Positions 25,045-33,923 of a stretch of 52,182 bases of DNA are shown piece by piece. The DNA comes from a virus. The stretch is from positions 1-52,182 of IMG/VR virus record IMGVR_UViG_3300006925_000024, one strand, 5' to 3'. The translations under genes and the position numbers were made by a program. The notes under the pieces are model-generated. The model was given only the letters and a program-made list of their open reading frames with translations, searched no databases and was not told the origin of the DNA. The number at the start of each line of letters is the position of its first letter. Position 1 is the stretch's first letter.

Positions 25045-25088
25045 ACTAACTACTCCTCTGTTTGTTCACCTACATAAATAAAGCGGCA
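25045..25088 (-). promoter_or_regulatory. candidate archaeal-type promoter before the protease/capsid genes
   Basis: The 44-base gap holds CTTTATTTATGTA (25071-25084, minus strand), a TATA-like element about 30 bases before the GTG start, and then GAGGAG. Distance to the start fits an archaeal promoter giving a short leader. This is only a sequence-pattern match. Confidence 0.3.
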
Positions 25089-28000
25089 TCACTCTTCTTC
25101 ATCCTCATCGTCTGAATCGTTGTACTGCTTGCCCTTTTTTCGTTTTAGGCGTTTGTTACGCAAATGTTCGTATTCTTCTTCCGAATCCTCAGTAGGGCGC
25201 TCAATCATGTCCCAATCAGGGACACTTTCTTCACTGGTAAGACTGGTTGGCCCTCTTGGAGATTCAATAGCACTACCTACGTCTATACCAAGTCCACCTC
25301 TACTCGCCCCACCAGTCATTTTTTCTTTTTGTAAAGTGTCAAGTCGTTCTGTCAAGTCAGCGATACGAGTAATTGTTTTGAGCATTGTTTTCATACCCGG
25401 CTTCATGATGTTCATTTCATCATCAGCATCAATGACCCCAGCCGATTGTTTTTCACTATGTCTTCTGTCTTTTTTAGAATGCATAGAGTGATAGGTTTTG
25501 TCAGGAATAATCTCCTCAACCACACTATCTTCTTTCTTATCGACTCCTTTCATCATCAACGAGACGGCTTGCTTCCATAGCGGTTTAACACTTTCAGCCA
25601 GTTGTAATGTGTAGTCAGACTGGCCTAATTCACCTATTACTGACTGTGGTGAATGCGCCCAATTTCCAGTATGACTGGATTCTGATTTGTAAATAACCTC
25701 GTCTAACCCATCAAAAATAATAGATATTTTGTCATTTTTGAGAGTAATATCGTATGGAACTGGGATAACTGGGTGAGATTTTGCCAGTAGAGATAGCGTC
25801 TCAAGACTCGCTGGACTCTCAGCATCAGCCTCTCCTAATATCTTTGAAGAGGTTACATCATAGATTGTTTTCCCATTTCGATTCCGCTTTTTAACACCCG
25901 ATACCGATATAGAAACCGTCTCACCTTCTTTGAATGGCTTGGGACTTTTGATAGTCCCAACATCAAGATATTGTTTCCCTTCATAATCAACACCTCGATT
26001 ACCAAATCCTTCAGAGTCAAGTGGGCCGGCTCCTAAACGATAAGTGTACGGCCCTTTACCTCGTACATCTAAGATGATGAAACTGACATTTTTGTTTTTA
26101 CGAAGCAAGAACCATTTTGGATGTCTACGTTCTCCTCGCATATATGTTGAGTTTCCATCACGAAGCAACAACTGCTTATGTTCTTGTTGTAGGCTTTCTA
26201 CTGTAGATTCAAGTCCACCGTCTTCTGTAATACGAGTATCAAATGGGCCGGGAACTAAAATTTTATCATGACTGTCAAACTGTCCTCTTAGAACTTTGAG
26301 TCGTTCTCTTACTGTCATGTCCGATACATTTGTATCATCGTAGTCAAGCAAGTCAATGATGTGGATGTTGTCTTTCATTTGCACTGCGTCGATAATGTAA
26401 TTCTTCTCGGTCAGTTTTTTGAGGCTTGCTTTGTGCTCTTCGTTGATAGGTACTGCGTTGTTGTCTCCATCGTAAGCAGTAAAGCGACTTCCCTTTCTTA
26501 TGATTATCATACGCTTACCATCATAAAATGCTGAGACAACCCAATCGCCGCTAAAACCTCGTAGCGCTTCAAAATCTTTGAGACTAAAGATACGATGCAT
26601 TGGTAGAATAGGAGGAGGACGAGCCTTGTCTTCTTTCAACAAAGCGTCAGGATTCATCAACACCATCAGTGTTTCAGATGGGTCGCTTGTCGAAATAGCC
26701 ATAGGGTCAATGTTTGGAGGTAGACCAGTAATGTCAGGACGATTCATATTGGTAGAAGCAACAGGAACTTGATACCCCGATGACAATACTTGCTGAACAG
26801 CATCTTGACCGTGAACAGCAGTCATTAACTCTTCAGGAATACTATGCAAAAACTGAGGTTCAGTGTTTGTACCCACCATGATGGTTTTATTACCGGGAAA
26901 TTCAGCACCAACAGATGGGTGTAATTGTGCATAACCACTATCCATCGTACCTGATGCAAACATATCTTGAACGCTAACACCTCGACCACTCGTAACAGGG
27001 TGAATTGGGAATGAATCAAACTGTGCTTCTTTGACTTTCGTAGAAGGCGCTACTACCTTGTCCATTGTTTGTGCATTTGTTGGGTCGAATACATAGAGGT
27101 CGTGAACCCTACTCTTAGCGCTGTTAATTGGCTGATTCATATTTCCCTTTAGGCTACCAATAGCATTCATTTTCTTACCGTAGTCTTTCTTACGTTCTGA
27201 AAGTTGAACACGACTTAGACCATGTAAGTTGAGTTGATTTTCTTGATTGGGTCTAAAGAGCGTTTCTAACTGCGTCAAACTCTTTCCATACTTATCGTGA
27301 AAAACACCAGAAAATTTTCTATCAGCCTTTACTCTACCAGTAGGGTCTTCTTTAGCCGATGGTCGAGTCCGAACGTGCTCTCTTAAAATAGAATTAATTG
27401 CTTCATGATGGTCGTCAGTGGTAAACATATCATTTGCTTCTTCACCAGCGAAACTAACACCTGAGCCTAACAAATCACCATGTCGTAAAACTTTGAGGGG
27501 AGCATTCATTCCTTCAAGCAGTCTTGTAATCATGTGATTATGAGCATCATCGTTTGGTAAATTGAGAAGGGAACGAACCTTTTCAGGAGAGTGTGTAGGT
27601 AGAATCTCTTTACCAGCAGCACCCAAAACGCTTGCTATGGTGTGATGAGGTGATACAACATTATCGCCTTGAGAAAGCAATTCACTGGCGCTTTTTTGCT
27701 CTCTCGTAACTTCACCATAGCCATGCGTTTCTAAACCATGCGCTTCGTGAGGTAATCGCATCAAAGCAAGGTTAGCATCTTTGAATAAACGAGAAGTATT
27801 TGCTATGAACTTATCAGGAAACTCAGGATTAAAAGCATCAGAGTCTGCTTTTTCATATTCAGGTTTCATTTTTTGAGCCATAGCCAAGATAGCGTTCATG
27901 TCACTTTCATCTTTTTTCTCTGAATGATTGCCTAAATGTTCAAATGCATTAACAAAATCAGGCTGAGCCAATGTATTGATGTCATCAATTTGAGATTCTA

Positions 28001-30590
28001 TTTCATGCAGTCGGAGATTGGCTCGTGCGTATTCATCGCTACCTTGCTCGTAGTTCATTATCTCTTCACTAATGTTATCATACTCATCGTCTAATTCTTG
28101 AATAGCGGTTCGTTGTGACTCAGTTAATGCTCTTTTTGCATCAGTTTTCTTTGTTTTGTGTCCTTGATGAACACGAAACAATTCTTTACTACCTTCGTTG
28201 TGACTAAGTTTTGACCCAGCGGGTAAATTTTTTCGACTAAGACGACGATTCTTTTTCATAGGTTCATGAGGAGGATGAAGACGACCACCCATTGTTGCAT
28301 TACGATGAGTTCTTACTGAGTTTGTATGCGATTGTGTAACTTGCATACCCATACCGCCTATAGCGTTAATTGGATTTGTGCCGAAGTGATTTGCACCATC
28401 TTTATGAACATTCCAAGCAGAGCCGTTGTAGTAGATTTCCCTTTCTTTTTCACTCATGTAGCGAATTGCATTTGCATATTCTCCGTTTAGAGAAGATGCT
28501 TGTCGAAAAGGCATGTTCTTGTTGTTTCTTGGTTTACGATGAATGTGATTTGAAGAATCCCACAGGGAAGTGATACCATGCCCTCCGATGTGCTCTTTTA
28601 TCTCTTTTGAATACAGAGAAGGAACGTATCGACCCCAAAGCCCTATTGTTTTTGGATTAGGAATAAATTCATTACCATCCACTTTACCAATGACAGAATA
28701 ACCTTCAGCATCCTTTGGTGAAGAATCATGTATCATTTCTAAGTAATGCAAGACGTTTCTACCCATACCGCCTTGATGATGAAACTCATCAGCAAAGTGA
28801 GCACCGAGTCCGATGATATTATTATTATCGTCAGTTAAGTAATGCTCTCTTTCATTTACTGGAATGTCAGTGATGTCATAACCGTTTGACCCTCCGTGAT
28901 GAAACCAATCATGATTGCGAATTGGCTTTTGCTCTCTATTTTCCTCAGCCAACTTTTTTGCTCTGTCCATAATTTGTTTTATCTTAGGCTGAGAGACAAG
29001 CGCTCCTTCATACCCAAGTAACAAAGGATGTGAGTCCATTTCAGTCATATCTTCGTTGTAACCCATAAGACCCAGCATTGTTTTTACATTTACAAAATTT
29101 TGCTCTTTTTCATCAAGTGTCTTCAACTCTTGAAGAATACCTTCACCATGATGAACTGGATGGGCTTTTGCACCCTCATGAATTTTTGCACCTTGTCGCA
29201 TCGCACTAATTGGAAGTTGGTTGATGAAATTTTCATCTTCAGGTGGTTTCTCATACGTTCCAACGTCAAAAGCATCTTGATGCTCAGTAAGAAGTTCGTT
29301 GTATTCCGATAGAAGATTGTCATACACAGATGTCGAAGATTGGTTATCACTGTCGAAAGGAATGTCTTGCATCGCCTGTATTAAGGATTGATTAATGAAT
29401 CTTGACTCCCCAAAGGGTATATCTTCAATTGTCTCATAGTGTTTCCTAACATTCGCACCATGCATGTGTTGAGGTCGCATGTAGTGGTCAAATTCACCAG
29501 TAAATCTTTGAGCAAGATTTCTTTTGATACGACCAGCGCTAATACGCATACCGCCACCTAAGTCAATGTCTTGAGCATCGTGAGCGTCTGTACCAACTCC
29601 GTGAACGTGATTGATAACTTTCTGTCTTTCAAGCGGAGATAAAAATTCCAAACCATAGAGATAACCCTCGTAGCCAAGCGCTTCTCTAAGCGCTTTTGGC
29701 TCAAGTTCAGAATCACTCTTACCGCTGTAAAGATGGTCATGAATCTCCTGTTCCGTCATACCTTCCTTTGGGTCGTGCATTTCACTGTGATATTGGTCAC
29801 CCTCCCATCTGTCGGATGCATCTTCAAAGTGCATCAATTGTAGAGCGTGCTCATGTTCATCGGGTATGGGATATTTGTTCATCATCTCTTTAACGGAGGC
29901 TGGGTTTTCTCCTTTCCATCGCTCAAAGTCTCGGAGATAAAGGTCGTGAGCATAATTGTCTTTCAAAGGCCCGAGATGATTGTAGTGTTTGACATCTTTA
30001 TTTACCGCATTGTCAAACTTCGTCTTACCAACTACCGACAAGTTGTTTTGTTTTTGCTCATAGTTTTCTTTACCCTTTTCGGCTTCTTTATATCGTTGAG
30101 CCAAACTCATACCACCGGGTTTAGATGCTAAGTAGAAGCGTCGTAACTTTTCTATCATTTTTGACCTACCAGTTATGGCGTGCTTCTGACGCAAAGGGTG
30201 GTGGTCTTTGTGATGAGGATGAGACTCAGAATAATGCTGTCCTTGAGCAAACTCGGCATGAGGAAATGATGAGGCCAAATCAAACAAAGAACGCTCTGTC
30301 ATGCGTCCTTGCCACGGATGCTCACCGAGTCGCATCTCTGAGCCTCGTTCAAAACTAAATACACCCTTTTGCTTCTTATCGAATCGGTGTCGCTTTTTTT
30401 TAACTTGCTTAAGCAAGGAGTCGCAGATTTCATCCATAGGTGTCTCTTCGATACGAACACCATGATTTTCTAAATTCATCTTAGCAAAGTGAAAGTCACC
30501 AACAGCGTAAGGAATGTCTATACCGTCTATAACTGACTTAAGCAGTTCGTTACGACTTCTGTAATACCAGTCTGTAGGAGTTTCAATCAA
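25089..30590 (-). CDS. giant virion-type protein with inactive ATP-dependent DNA ligase-like domain (1833 aa)
   Basis: This very large protein lies between the portal-side genes and the protease/capsid genes. Residues 1-1300 are charged, His- and Asn-rich with many helices and no known motif. Residues about 1331-1586 resemble a DNA ligase core plus OB domain. SAFYDGKRM aligns with motif I (KxDGxR) but Phe1355 replaces the catalytic Lys. IIDAVQMKDNIHIIDLLDYD aligns with motif III, with the Glu lost. STYMRGERRHPKWFLLRK keeps the SxYxxGxRxPxW..K pattern around motif V, while its EGxxxK part is degenerate. The tail is a coiled-coil-like and acidic/basic segment. The start is TTG at 30590, the first codon after an in-frame stop, behind GAGGGGG. 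The role is unknown; location suggests a capsid-internal or ejected protein. Confidence 0.85.
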   Translation of the reverse strand: MIETPTDWYYRSRNELLKSVIDGIDIPYAVGDFHFAKMNLENHGVRIEETPMDEICDSLLKQVKKKRHRFDKKQKGVFSFERGSEMRLGEHPWQGRMTERSLFDLASSFPHAEFAQGQHYSESHPHHKDHHPLRQKHAITGRSKMIEKLRRFYLASKPGGMSLAQRYKEAEKGKENYEQKQNNLSVVGKTKFDNAVNKDVKHYNHLGPLKDNYAHDLYLRDFERWKGENPASVKEMMNKYPIPDEHEHALQLMHFEDASDRWEGDQYHSEMHDPKEGMTEQEIHDHLYSGKSDSELEPKALREALGYEGYLYGLEFLSPLERQKVINHVHGVGTDAHDAQDIDLGGGMRISAGRIKRNLAQRFTGEFDHYMRPQHMHGANVRKHYETIEDIPFGESRFINQSLIQAMQDIPFDSDNQSSTSVYDNLLSEYNELLTEHQDAFDVGTYEKPPEDENFINQLPISAMRQGAKIHEGAKAHPVHHGEGILQELKTLDEKEQNFVNVKTMLGLMGYNEDMTEMDSHPLLLGYEGALVSQPKIKQIMDRAKKLAEENREQKPIRNHDWFHHGGSNGYDITDIPVNEREHYLTDDNNNIIGLGAHFADEFHHQGGMGRNVLHYLEMIHDSSPKDAEGYSVIGKVDGNEFIPNPKTIGLWGRYVPSLYSKEIKEHIGGHGITSLWDSSNHIHRKPRNNKNMPFRQASSLNGEYANAIRYMSEKEREIYYNGSAWNVHKDGANHFGTNPINAIGGMGMQVTQSHTNSVRTHRNATMGGRLHPPHEPMKKNRRLSRKNLPAGSKLSHNEGSKELFRVHQGHKTKKTDAKRALTESQRTAIQELDDEYDNISEEIMNYEQGSDEYARANLRLHEIESQIDDINTLAQPDFVNAFEHLGNHSEKKDESDMNAILAMAQKMKPEYEKADSDAFNPEFPDKFIANTSRLFKDANLALMRLPHEAHGLETHGYGEVTREQKSASELLSQGDNVVSPHHTIASVLGAAGKEILPTHSPEKVRSLLNLPNDDAHNHMITRLLEGMNAPLKVLRHGDLLGSGVSFAGEEANDMFTTDDHHEAINSILREHVRTRPSAKEDPTGRVKADRKFSGVFHDKYGKSLTQLETLFRPNQENQLNLHGLSRVQLSERKKDYGKKMNAIGSLKGNMNQPINSAKSRVHDLYVFDPTNAQTMDKVVAPSTKVKEAQFDSFPIHPVTSGRGVSVQDMFASGTMDSGYAQLHPSVGAEFPGNKTIMVGTNTEPQFLHSIPEELMTAVHGQDAVQQVLSSGYQVPVASTNMNRPDITGLPPNIDPMAISTSDPSETLMVLMNPDALLKEDKARPPPILPMHRIFSLKDFEALRGFSGDWVVSAFYDGKRMIIIRKGSRFTAYDGDNNAVPINEEHKASLKKLTEKNYIIDAVQMKDNIHIIDLLDYDDTNVSDMTVRERLKVLRGQFDSHDKILVPGPFDTRITEDGGLESTVESLQQEHKQLLLRDGNSTYMRGERRHPKWFLLRKNKNVSFIILDVRGKGPYTYRLGAGPLDSEGFGNRGVDYEGKQYLDVGTIKSPKPFKEGETVSISVSGVKKRNRNGKTIYDVTSSKILGEADAESPASLETLSLLAKSHPVIPVPYDITLKNDKISIIFDGLDEVIYKSESSHTGNWAHSPQSVIGELGQSDYTLQLAESVKPLWKQAVSLMMKGVDKKEDSVVEEIIPDKTYHSMHSKKDRRHSEKQSAGVIDADDEMNIMKPGMKTMLKTITRIADLTERLDTLQKEKMTGGASRGGLGIDVGSAIESPRGPTSLTSEESVPDWDMIERPTEDSEEEYEHLRNKRLKRKKGKQYNDSDDEDEEE
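25833..26600 (-). other. pseudo-DNA-ligase (nucleotidyltransferase plus OB) domain, residues about 1331-1586
   Basis: Conserved framework features are present in the right order: the YDGKR turn, the FDL-like IIDLLDYD strand, the SxYxxGxR segment, the WFLLRK strand and an OB-like GTIKSPKPFKEGETVSISVSG. The residues that form the Lys-AMP adduct and coordinate metal are replaced (Lys to Phe in motif I, Glu to Val in motif III, degenerate motif V). It could bind nucleotide or nucleic acid without catalysis. Confidence 0.6.
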
Positions 30591-30591
30591 T

Positions 30592-30614
30592 CAAAAACCC
30601 CCTCAATAGGGGTT
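30592..30614 (-). promoter_or_regulatory. hairpin overlapping the ribosome site of the giant 1833-residue gene
   Basis: On the minus strand AACCCC, a seven-base loop and GGGGTT form a six-pair stem (30596-30614) followed by TTTTTGA. The 3' arm is the GAGGGGG ribosome site of the TTG start at 30590, and the 5' arm lies in the last codons of the upstream gene. It looks like a terminator or a translation switch. Confidence 0.4.
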
Positions 30615-31403
30615 GTTGCTGAGAACCCCGTTGTTGTCAAGACGACTTACTCCGCCACCGTCGTGAGGATTCAACATAGTGGCTAACTTGTCAAGACTTA
30701 CTTGCACTGATGTAGCACCTTTGTTGGCGACATCTTCGGCGTTGTATGGATATTGATTTGTGGTGTAGTAGGCGTTTCTTGTCTGACCGCCTGTTTCGGA
30801 CACAAACATGACATCCATTGGAGAGGAGTTATACGATGTAGAGAAGCCGGGTTGAGAACCTTCGGCAACTGATTTTTTGACTTTTGCATGTAGTGTATTC
30901 AATCCTCTTGAGGCAAGGCTTGGCATACGAGCGTCTTCTTGTCTTTCTACATCACCTGTAGCAGATTTATCAGTCAGAGGCATAGGTGGGCCACGGAAGC
31001 CGGGTCGCTTGATTCCAACACCACGTCTTTCACCACGCTTTTGTTGTCGAGGTGGGCCTTCGTTCATTCTAAAATCGCTTTCACCAGTGTCTTCTTGAGC
31101 ATCCAGTTCACTCATCGGTGACTCATCTACTTCATCAGGAAACTGTCGCTCTCCTCGTGGTTCAGGAGATTCACCCATGTTTCTTTTTTGAGCATCGGCA
31201 ATTGTGAAGGTGTTGGCTTTTTCTTTCATGTCCTTTTGCATAGCGTTGCAACCCATTTTGTTGCAACCCTTCTCAGCCATTTTACAACCGCATTCTTTGC
31301 ATTTCTCTTCTTTGGAGATATAATCAATACGGTCTATCATAAACTGTGCTTTGTTCATTAGGTCATATACTTCTCTGCTTATTGGGGATGCTATAGGTTT
31401 CAT
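30603..31403 (-). CDS. Cys-rich unknown protein of the head region (266 aa)
   Basis: Residues about 35-55 hold a Cys cluster (CKECGCKMAEKGCNKMGC) that could bind zinc. The rest is disordered-looking, Arg/Gly/Pro-rich (PPRQQKRGERRGVGIKRPG), with a more ordered C-terminus containing VSLDKLATMLNPHDGGGV. The ATG overlaps the previous stop as ATGA with GAGGTGACACA before it. The gene lies between portal-side genes and the giant pseudo-ligase protein. No family is recognised; a DNA-interacting or internal virion protein would fit the basic composition. Confidence 0.75.
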   Translation of the reverse strand: MKPIASPISREVYDLMNKAQFMIDRIDYISKEEKCKECGCKMAEKGCNKMGCNAMQKDMKEKANTFTIADAQKRNMGESPEPRGERQFPDEVDESPMSELDAQEDTGESDFRMNEGPPRQQKRGERRGVGIKRPGFRGPPMPLTDKSATGDVERQEDARMPSLASRGLNTLHAKVKKSVAEGSQPGFSTSYNSSPMDVMFVSETGGQTRNAYYTTNQYPYNAEDVANKGATSVQVSLDKLATMLNPHDGGGVSRLDNNGVLSNNPY

Positions 31404-31747
31404 TGTGTCACCTCAGTTGATTTTGCTTGTTCAGCCATTTCATGTATCTCATCCCAAGACATCAAATGAATATCATTGTTTGAGTATTCATTTTGACTCT
31501 TAAGTAATGCTGAGTCCATTTGACTTTCAACTCCAATATCACCTCTAAATGCATCTGTAGATACATCTTGGCTTAGTGGAGTAGAAGCGGGAATAAAACC
31601 TGCTTTGCGTAGCATAGAAATGGGGTCACTCACTGCGTTACGAAGTTGTTGATTTTCAGTTTTGAGCATCTGTAAATCTCCATCCATTGTTTCCATTTTA
31701 GAAATCAAAGTGTTCATTAAACGCTCAGCAGTAGATTCTTTAGACAT
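31400..31747 (-). CDS. coiled-coil protein with C-terminal MSWDE peptide (115 aa)
   Basis: An N-terminal coiled coil (residues about 5-40, TLISKMETMDGDLQMLKTEN) is followed by a flexible middle and a C-terminal helix LMSWDEIHEMAEQAKS. The MSWDE-I/V-H helix is nearly the same as the last helix of the protease/scaffold protein (MSWDEVHQLAGG). This suggests both bind the same partner, possibly the capsid or portal, as scaffold tails do. AAGGTGTTTAA precedes the ATG. No family is recognised. Confidence 0.75.
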   Translation of the reverse strand: MSKESTAERLMNTLISKMETMDGDLQMLKTENQQLRNAVSDPISMLRKAGFIPASTPLSQDVSTDAFRGDIGVESQMDSALLKSQNEYSNNDIHLMSWDEIHEMAEQAKSTEVTQ

Positions 31748-31757
31748 TTAAACACCT

Positions 31758-32105
31758 TCATCTAACGTAGCGACCAAAAGTACCAGTATGCTTTGTGAAA
31801 CCACGACCTACACGACCTGACACAATTGTACCGGGTAGAACATCGCCTCGTTGAGCGAGATTGAATTTGTCTCCACTCTCATTCATCTTCATCAGAGTCG
31901 ATTCTCCGGGTGTAACAACCGCAACGTGATTTTCCGCTTTTTTAACAGCCGAATAAATATCTTCGTTCAAAAATCCAGCAAACTTCATAATTTCATTAAG
32001 ATGTTGTTGTGCTGCAAATGGGTCACTACTCTCCAGTGCTTTGTTAAAAGCATCTGTGTGAACAGTTAGTTTTCGTGCCATAGGATTCATTTTCTTTAAG
32101 TCCAT
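31758..32105 (-). CDS. small unknown protein beside the portal (115 aa)
   Basis: A helical N-terminal half (DAFNKALESSDPFAAQQHLN) and a strand-rich C-terminal half (LAQRGDVLPGTIVSGRVGRG) are visible. It directly follows the portal gene. GAGGCGAG precedes the ATG at 32105. No motif indicates function; a head-assembly helper is possible by position. Confidence 0.7.
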   Translation of the reverse strand: MDLKKMNPMARKLTVHTDAFNKALESSDPFAAQQHLNEIMKFAGFLNEDIYSAVKKAENHVAVVTPGESTLMKMNESGDKFNLAQRGDVLPGTIVSGRVGRGFTKHTGTFGRYVR

Positions 32106-32150
32106 AGTCTCGCCTCTATTGCATTCGTAGTGATACCACCCTAAATAGCC

Positions 32151-33923
32151 TTACGCCCCACGAAGCCGTCTGCTATCTTGCATTCGTTGTGCATTTTGTT
32201 GAGGAATAGTCGGTTGCATTCCTCTTTGTTGAACACTACTTACAGGTGCTCCAGCACCGGGACTACCTCTTTGTTGAGGTCTTGCTGGTGAGCGTGGAGT
32301 ACGAATACCCATTCCTTCTCCACCGGGTTGAGATGGAGGCATCATCTGAGGAGGCATTCTACCACCCTGCATCATTTGAGGAGGCATTCTACCACCCTGC
32401 ATCATCTGAGGAGGCATACCACCCGCTTGTGGCGGAGGCATAGGCGGAGGCATACCGCCGGGTTTTTGTTGTGGAGGTTGTCCTTCAGGCTGAGGTGGCT
32501 GAGGAGGTTTCTTGCGGTAACTAAAGCGAACGTCTCTGTCACCTTCCTCAAGTAACTCAGGTTCATACCCAAGCATTTGCATACGCTGAGCAAGATTAAC
32601 TTCCATTTCATCACGGCGCAATCTTGTGATTTCATCTTCTTCTTCGTTTGGATAAAGAGTCAGTTTCCAATCAGTAATATCTAATTCACGAAGCATACGA
32701 GGGAATAGAACATCAGTATACACTTTTTGTCCATATTCTACTGCACGATTTGTTACAAGAATCTGTAGACCTTCGTTGTTTAAACCACCTGATTTACCAT
32801 TGTCAATCATAAAGATAGAAGAGACACCATAGAAAGCAGCGATACGGTTTCTTATCTCGTCACGCACAGCAATGTATTGCATCTCTTCAAGTGTGTCCAT
32901 GAACTTAATCCAATTGACACCACCACGACCCGATGCTGATTCAATACCAACCTTTGGAATGTAATGAGGGTCACGCTCCATCTTTTCATCAACACCTTTC
33001 CAAAACGATTTCATTGATTCAAGATTGTCCGTCGTAACGCTTACAATACCCTTTGGAATCCTACGCTTTTGATAGGCAGTGTAGATGTAGTTGTCCATAG
33101 CGGTTAGAGTCATGGCTTGTCGCCAAAGCGTGTTCACAGGAGCACGTCCGTACAATTTACCGGGATTGTATTTTGAAAGATGAAGAACTTCCCCTTTCAT
33201 GAAGTATTGATTCTTACCCGAACCTGCCATATTGACATAATGAGCATCAACTAAGCGAGCACCACAAACTTGACACTTTGGCTCTTGACCGGGATATGCA
33301 ACTTGGTCACGATGAATACGACAAATCTTGTATCGACCACCACGAACACCACGCTTGTCAGCGATAATTCTCATAAAGATAGGGTCACCACGAATGAGTT
33401 CTTTGACTCTGTAAAACTGCACTTCTCCAGTTTTTTCATCAACATAATACTCTTTAATCATCAATAGGAATGCGTCGTCTACGATATTCAAATCACGCTC
33501 AATTTCATGAAGAATTTGCATAAAACCCTGTTCCATAGAGTTTTCTTGTTGTAGTAACCATTTACCGTACACAACCTGCTCGGGGTCAGGTTTGCGAACT
33601 TCACCGTTGCAAGAAGGACATACTTCGACTTCATGCTGAAACTCCTCTTCACATTCAGTACATTTCATACGAAACTTCTTTTCCCAAAAATAACCTCTAC
33701 GGAATACTTCTTGACCAAGTTTTGTAATGACGGTTCTAAGAATTAAATTTTCATTTGACACAGCATAAAGTGCTGGTAGAGTAATACCTTGTGCTAAAAC
33801 TGGCTCTTGTATACCAGTGGTATACAGAGGCATCTGCGGTTGAGGGGTAGTCCTTCGTCTAAACGGGCTTGCTAATGTAGAAAGAAAACGACTTACAATA
33901 CTTTGATTTTCTTCAGCCATCAT
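32151..33923 (-). CDS. portal protein with two zinc-ribbon inserts (590 aa)
   Basis: The portal forms the dodecameric DNA channel. Portal-type features include the central helix region (TLWRQAMTLTAMDNYIYTA), the stem-like segment FMDTLEEMQYIAVRDEIRNR and AAFYGVSSIFMIDNG, and C-terminal crown helices with DEITRLRRDEMEVNLAQRM. Two Cys knuckle pairs are inserted in the N-terminal half: Cys88/91/102/105 (CTECEE, CPSCNG) and Cys201/His204/Cys217/Cys220 (CQVCG). Such ribbons are unusual for portals. The last 100 residues are Pro/Gln/Gly/Met-rich with an exact 30-base repeat. The ATG overlaps the LAGLIDADG gene stop as ATGA with GGAGGGT before it. The terminase lies upstream in the operon. Confidence 0.88.
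   Translation of the reverse strand: MMAEENQSIVSRFLSTLASPFRRRTTPQPQMPLYTTGIQEPVLAQGITLPALYAVSNENLILRTVITKLGQEVFRRGYFWEKKFRMKCTECEEEFQHEVEVCPSCNGEVRKPDPEQVVYGKWLLQQENSMEQGFMQILHEIERDLNIVDDAFLLMIKEYYVDEKTGEVQFYRVKELIRGDPIFMRIIADKRGVRGGRYKICRIHRDQVAYPGQEPKCQVCGARLVDAHYVNMAGSGKNQYFMKGEVLHLSKYNPGKLYGRAPVNTLWRQAMTLTAMDNYIYTAYQKRRIPKGIVSVTTDNLESMKSFWKGVDEKMERDPHYIPKVGIESASGRGGVNWIKFMDTLEEMQYIAVRDEIRNRIAAFYGVSSIFMIDNGKSGGLNNEGLQILVTNRAVEYGQKVYTDVLFPRMLRELDITDWKLTLYPNEEEDEITRLRRDEMEVNLAQRMQMLGYEPELLEEGDRDVRFSYRKKPPQPPQPEGQPPQQKPGGMPPPMPPPQAGGMPPQMMQGGRMPPQMMQGGRMPPQMMPPSQPGGEGMGIRTPRSPARPQQRGSPGAGAPVSSVQQRGMQPTIPQQNAQRMQDSRRLRGA
32341..32417 (-). repeat. 30-base tandem repeat in the portal C-terminus
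   Basis: Two full 30-base units (32341-32370, 32371-32400) and a partial third encode repeated GGRMPPQMMQ. The first two units differ by one base, so the expansion is recent. The repeat keeps frame and may vary in number between relatives. Confidence 0.9.

Noticed and set aside
30596-30614. Bacterial-type intrinsic terminator
   Set aside because: The hairpin is followed by only five T and overlaps the ribosome site of the next gene. Translation coupling is as likely, so it is listed as regulatory and not as a terminator.
32341-32417. Possible CRISPR-like or other repeat array
   Set aside because: The 30-base units are adjacent without spacers and encode an in-frame low-complexity peptide.
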